A stretch of DNA of 64,000 bases from Pseudorasbora parva (Eukaryota > Chordata > Actinopteri > Cypriniformes > Gobionidae), in NCBI RefSeq assembly GCF_024679245.1, contig NC_090186.1:41301754-41365753 (forward strand), written 5' to 3'. The first letter of the stretch is position 1. Each line of letters begins with the position of its first letter. The position numbers and the translations under genes were made by a program. The notes under the pieces were generated by a model, which searched no databases, was not told where the DNA came from, and saw only the letters and a program-made list of their open reading frames with translations. Below are positions 59,801 through 64,000 of this stretch, piece by piece.

Positions 59801-60490
59801 GCAGTCTGTAAGTGCTTTATAGCATTTCAAATCAATGAGCATTAGGCAAATGTTTGTTTGGACATATTTGGCTGTATATGTAAGTAGATTTTACTTAAAC
59901 AAAACTTTATAGTAAATAGGCTATTATAATATTAAAATGTACAATGCAATCATGTCATTTATCATTTAGCTGCTGTTAGTTTTCAGCATTATTCTGCCTT
60001 TGTCTGGCATTATTTTATTTTTTCTACTAACCGAGTAAATGTTAATATTCATGTTTAACATTATTGGCTGATAGTCGACAGGCTCCTGTCATTGATATCC
60101 TTGTAATATCTGGTGAGACTGCGGCCTGAACCCATTAGCAAAGATATTGTAGGCAGACCATGAACGTCAGACTGTTTCTCCTGAGACCGAGCCGATGATT
60201 AAAGCCTCTTATCACCGACATGGAACAAATGAGGGGGTGATTTGAGAGGTGAGACGTATAACTCCTAAGATCACGTTTAATTGCATTTCTTAATCTGTTT
60301 ATTGTAAACTAATGAGTGTGACTGTACCGTTTTTACAGTGGGTCAAGTGGGTTTTTATTTTCTTTGGGACCTTTTGATCAGTCAAGGACAGTTTTGTGTC
60401 TGTGAACAGTGGACACAAGTGCCTATTTACAAACTAAAAAGTCTTAAATGTTGTTTAGAATTATGATAATTTTAACATATAGTCCCCCAA
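56880..60490. other. AT-rich non-coding stretch
   Basis: T/A homopolymers near 57659-57702, a fragment of the GGTAACACTTTACAAT-type MITE near 59075, and complex repeat-poor blocks around 59640-59830 and 60070-60290. No exon accepted. Confidence 0.35.
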
Positions 60491-60499
60491 GATATTAAT

Positions 60500-61458
60500 G
60501 GGATAGTTCACCCAAAAATTCAGTGGGACTGGGTAAACGGAAGCTCAAGGTTGTTTGCTTGACTTGTGAGAATGTTTTACACAGCACGTTTGAGCTTCAG
60601 CAAGAACCAATGAGGTTCATTCTCGTGTTACACAGCACGTTTGAGCTTCAGCAAGAACCAATGAGCTTCATTCTCTTGTTACACAGCACGTTTGAGCTTC
60701 AGCGAGAACCAATGAGGTTCATTCTCGTGTTACACAGCACGTATGAGCATCAGCGAGAACCAATGAGCTTCATTCTCTTGTTACACAGCACGTATGAGCA
60801 TCAGCAAGAACCAATGAGCTTCATTCTCTTGTTACACAGCACGTATGAGCATCAGCGAGAACCAATGAGGTTCATTCTCGTGTTACGCAGCACATTTGAG
60901 CTTCAGCGAGAACCAATGAGCTTCATTCTCGTGTTACGCCGCACATTTGAGCTTCAGCGAGAACCAATGAGCTTCATTCTTGTGTTACGCAGCACGTTTG
61001 AGCTTCAGCGAGAACCAATGAGCTTCATTCTCGTGTTACGCAGCACATTTGAGCTTCAGCGAGAACCAATGAGGTTCATTCTCGTGTTACGCAGCACGTT
61101 TAAGCTTCAGCGAGAACCAATGAGGTTCATTCTCGTGTTACGCAGCACGTTTGAGCTTCAGAGAGAACCAATGAGGTTCATTCTCGTGTTACGCAGCACG
61201 TTTGAGCTTCAGAGAGAACCAATGAGGTTCATTCTTATGTTACGCCGCACGTTTGATCTTCAGAGAGAACCAATGAGGTTCATTCTCGTGTTACGCCGCA
61301 CGTTTGAGCTTCAGAGAGAACCAATGAGGTTCATTCTCGTGTTACGCCGCACGTTTGAGCTTCAGAGAGAACCAATGAGGTTCATTCTCGTGTCACGCAG
61401 CATCTATGATGACAGAATAATTGACAGAATTTTAATTTGTGTGTGCTCTATCCCTTTA
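60500..61458. mobile_element. hAT-like MITE hosting a minisatellite
   Basis: Ends GGGATAGTTCACCCAAAAAT and CTATCCCTTTAA, the family of 10458-10651. Nearly all of the interior is a 51-bp tandem repeat. Confidence 0.75.
60577..61392. repeat. Minisatellite, 51-bp unit x 16
   Basis: The unit has ttacacagcacgtttgagct, tcagcgagaaccaatgag and gttcattctcgtg. Because 51 is a multiple of three and the frame has no stop, it gives a 325-codon open frame repeating EPMRFIL. The upstream start is GTG and there is no splice or family support, so it is not called a gene. Units 1-6 and 7-16 form two sequence subtypes. Confidence 0.95.
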
Positions 61459-61459
61459 A

Positions 61460-62570
61460 GATATCTGATTAAAATGAGAGAATTTTACATGTACATGTGA
61501 AGGTTTGAGCATTTGCGTGTGTGCGTTCGTCTACTGGTTACTAGTGTATACATAGATAAGTCTCTCTAGAGCCAAAGAGCCCCATTGTCGCAGACAGTAT
61601 ACCTGCACATGTATCCCAGCATGCATCTCTCTCGCCCTTCCTTCTTTTCTTTTGTAACACATCACCTTTTCACATTGACAATACTATCTGCATCAGGGGC
61701 GTCCACAGTACCACCCAGAAGGGCTGAAAACATCCTCCTCCACTGCAGGTCCTGAATGAGCCCCCATTCGATGCATCTCTCTCTCACACACTAGTGTGTA
61801 CACAGAACCTATTCAGAGCCGATGAGCTGAGAGGAAACAACACATCCACACTCACTTGGCACACACACATAAGTGACGGATGAGATGAAGACTACTGGCT
61901 TCACAATAACATTTTATTCAGTCAAATCACAAATGAGATCTTTTTAATTTCTCAATCGTTTGCTACAAAATGAAATGCATGGAGAAAAAAATGGAGAAAA
62001 TGACCCCCAAAAAAGGCACTGAAACATAAAACACCTGCGATATGAAAGAGCAACATCTGAGCAATAACATTTTCCTCTAGGTGTCTTTGCTGTCGCTCGT
62101 CTCGGTCATGATCTTCACCTTCACATTCCCACCTGAGCATTCCTGATCTCTTAATCTCCGGAGGAGCAAACACTCACCGCATCAACGGACTGAATAATCT
62201 GAAAATATTTAGTTAAGGGATTAGGAGTGAAGCTTTTAAAGCTCTTTTGGGAATGAGGGGTGGCTCGTCCACTCACCTGTCTGTCGACGCTGAAGCTTCG
62301 AGTTTCATGAGAGAGGAAACAGAATGAGATTTGAGGGCCGTCTCCCCATGAGACCCACTTGCATTTTTGCCGTACATGCTATTAACACTGACCTTAATTG
62401 AAATGTGATTTAAAGATGCTTTAGAGAACCGGTACTATGTACATTTTCTCCCAGGATATTGGCAGTGATTTAAAAATATGTATCTTCATTTCTGCTTATA
62501 TATAAGCAGAAATGAAGATAAATATTTTCATTTCTGTATCATTTCTATATATATAAATAAGAAAATAAAT
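61460..62570. other. Non-coding stretch
   Basis: No exon accepted. Near 62496-62520 a short palindrome (tctgcttatatataagcaga) is visible. Confidence 0.4.
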
Positions 62571-62572
62571 GT

Positions 62573-62714
<142 letters not shown>

Positions 62715-62794
62715 TTTCTTTTCTTATTTTCTGCTTAAGTTTTTGAACTGCTAGGTCAATGGGGTCATCAGAGTTTCCTAAAACAATAAAGGGA

Positions 62795-62970
62795 AATGTA
62801 CTGTCATTTACTCGCCCTCATGTGTTCCAAACCTGTTTGAGTTTTTTTTTTTTTTTTTTTGTGGAATGCAAAAAAAAGATTTTAAAGAATGTTGTAACCT
62901 ATTTTTTCCTACTATGGAAGTCAATGACTACTGTCCACTGTTTGATTACAAACATTCTTTAAAATGTCTT
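62795..62970. mobile_element. MITE interior fragment
   Basis: tcatttactcgccctcatgt, ttccaaacctgtttgag and aaagaatgttgtaacc are internal words of the GGGATAGTTCACCC MITE family; the ends are degraded. Confidence 0.55.
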
Positions 62971-62974
62971 ATCT

Positions 62975-64000
62975 ATGGATTGACTCCCTTCAGGAGCCTG
63001 TCTCTAGCGGACAGTCGATACATTGAAATTTAAGTCGCTTCTGTGTTGGATTCAAGAGAGAGACCACAAGGTTGCTGCTTGGTTTTAGTAAAACATGGCA
63101 TAGTTTAAATTGCTTGTTTATGTGCACTTTTGCGCAGAACGATTGTTAAGTTGGGCATTGATCAGGATGGATAGCATTTACACTACACATTAGTTGAGTT
63201 TCTGACAACCTCTAAATGGTTGCATTGATTTGCATGGTTCAAGTGACCCAGTTCTGATCTTTTCCTCCCATGTGGCACAAGCAGGAAAAAAGGCACATAG
63301 ATTCAGATACTCTCAGATCGGTTTCAGGACTCATTCATGTGTGAAAATAAATCTGATATGAATCGGACACATGCATTCATATCTGCAATGTAAGCGAACA
63401 GATCAGATATTCCTGTCAATGCAAGTTATATGTCACTGAAAAGCGACAGTGGCGAATGACATCAAGTCAGGTGACCAAACGCGATCACATGACTCTTTTC
63501 AACGGGGCAGTGGAGGACATAGGCTCAACCATAGGGCTCAACTCAATGTTTTGCTCATTTCGTTTGCGTCCATTGCAAAGCGCGATTAAAAATCACCATT
63601 TTTACTTCCTTTTCGGCCTAAGCTTTTCCGGCTCAGTACATCTACCTTGTGTTGTTTTGTTACGTGTACAAATGCAGATATCGGTCACTTTTAAAAGAAA
63701 TCGGATATAGCTAGTTAACAAATCGGCATGGGCTTCAAGACCTGCAGTGTAAATGCAGCCTTTGTGGTTTCAGTGATCGATCATGAGTATTTTAGATCCC
63801 GTTTACATCTGTATTTAGTGCTTTGTGATCAAATCACAAAAAAATGATGTTAATGCCAGGTATAAACAGGGTCAAAGTTATGGCACTGTTAAAACCATAG
63901 CATATGTGAATAAGAGAGCACAGATCTAAACTCAACACATTGATACAATTATAAGTGTGTCTAAAACACTGAAGTTTGCATTGCTCTGAATCTATTTCAA
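62975..64000. other. Non-coding stretch to window end
   Basis: Several paraphrased near-repeats of atcagat and aatcggac words suggest an old inverted element (63240-63720), but the ends were not defined. No gene seen. Confidence 0.3.

Noticed and set aside
60523..61500. 325-codon open frame on plus repeating EPMRFIL
   Set aside because: Starts with GTG inside a MITE end and exists only because the 51-bp unit is stop-free.
61952..62173. 73-codon frame on minus with a charged start
   Set aside because: No acceptor/donor arrangement or family match; likely chance.

Overview
This window looks like nuclear DNA of a cyprinid-type teleost (zebrafish/carp/goldfish relatives). The grounds are vertebrate-style split genes with GT-AG introns, an AT-rich background, a tRNA-derived SINE with the tail common in cyprinids, and a very dense load of small non-autonomous DNA transposons of the kind that fills cyprinid genomes. 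No prokaryotic or viral gene organisation is present. Species and chromosome cannot be fixed from sequence alone.

Left third (about 1-24.6 kb), three protein genes. (1) Plus strand, 2.8-9.5 kb: the 3' part of a type I membrane mucin-like protein with an N-glycosylated Ser/Thr/Pro-rich ectodomain, one transmembrane segment and a short acidic tail ending in Tyr-Ser-Tyr. Its 5' exons lie outside the window or were not found. (2) Minus strand, 11.6-20.5 kb: a ten-exon coiled-coil protein of about 340 residues that I cannot name. It converges with gene 1, and the two predicted polyadenylation signals are only about 100 bp apart. (3) Minus strand, 21.4-24.6 kb: mgst3, microsomal glutathione S-transferase 3, complete at 150 residues. 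Introns and UTRs carry many transposable elements.

Middle (25.3-40.3 kb), a small-RNA gene region. Six minus-strand U5 spliceosomal snRNA genes lie between 25.4 and 37.4 kb, separated by transposon debris, an LTR fragment and a 1.5 kb minisatellite. Just beyond them are four tRNA-Asp(GTC) genes (three minus in tandem, one plus) and one tRNA fragment. The U5 copies keep loop I and the Sm site, and their 3' stem-loops differ by paired substitutions. The short ORFs that recur in this region are antisense shadows of U5.

Right part (40.3-64 kb), mostly non-coding: nested MITEs, several hAT-type elements with target-site duplications, long (CT)n, (TG)n and (AT)n tracts, and a 51-bp x 16 minisatellite inside a MITE. 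A few candidate exons (about 45.2, 48.2 and 54.1 kb) and compositionally complex stretches suggest large introns or regulatory DNA of one or more genes I could not identify.

The most interesting points are the interspersed U5 array with covarying stems and partly truncated promoters, its closeness to the tRNA-Asp cluster, a decayed THAP domain with an intact splice donor inside a TTAA-flanked element, and a MITE with 52-bp perfect CpG-rich inverted repeats. Nothing here shows a wholly new biological system.
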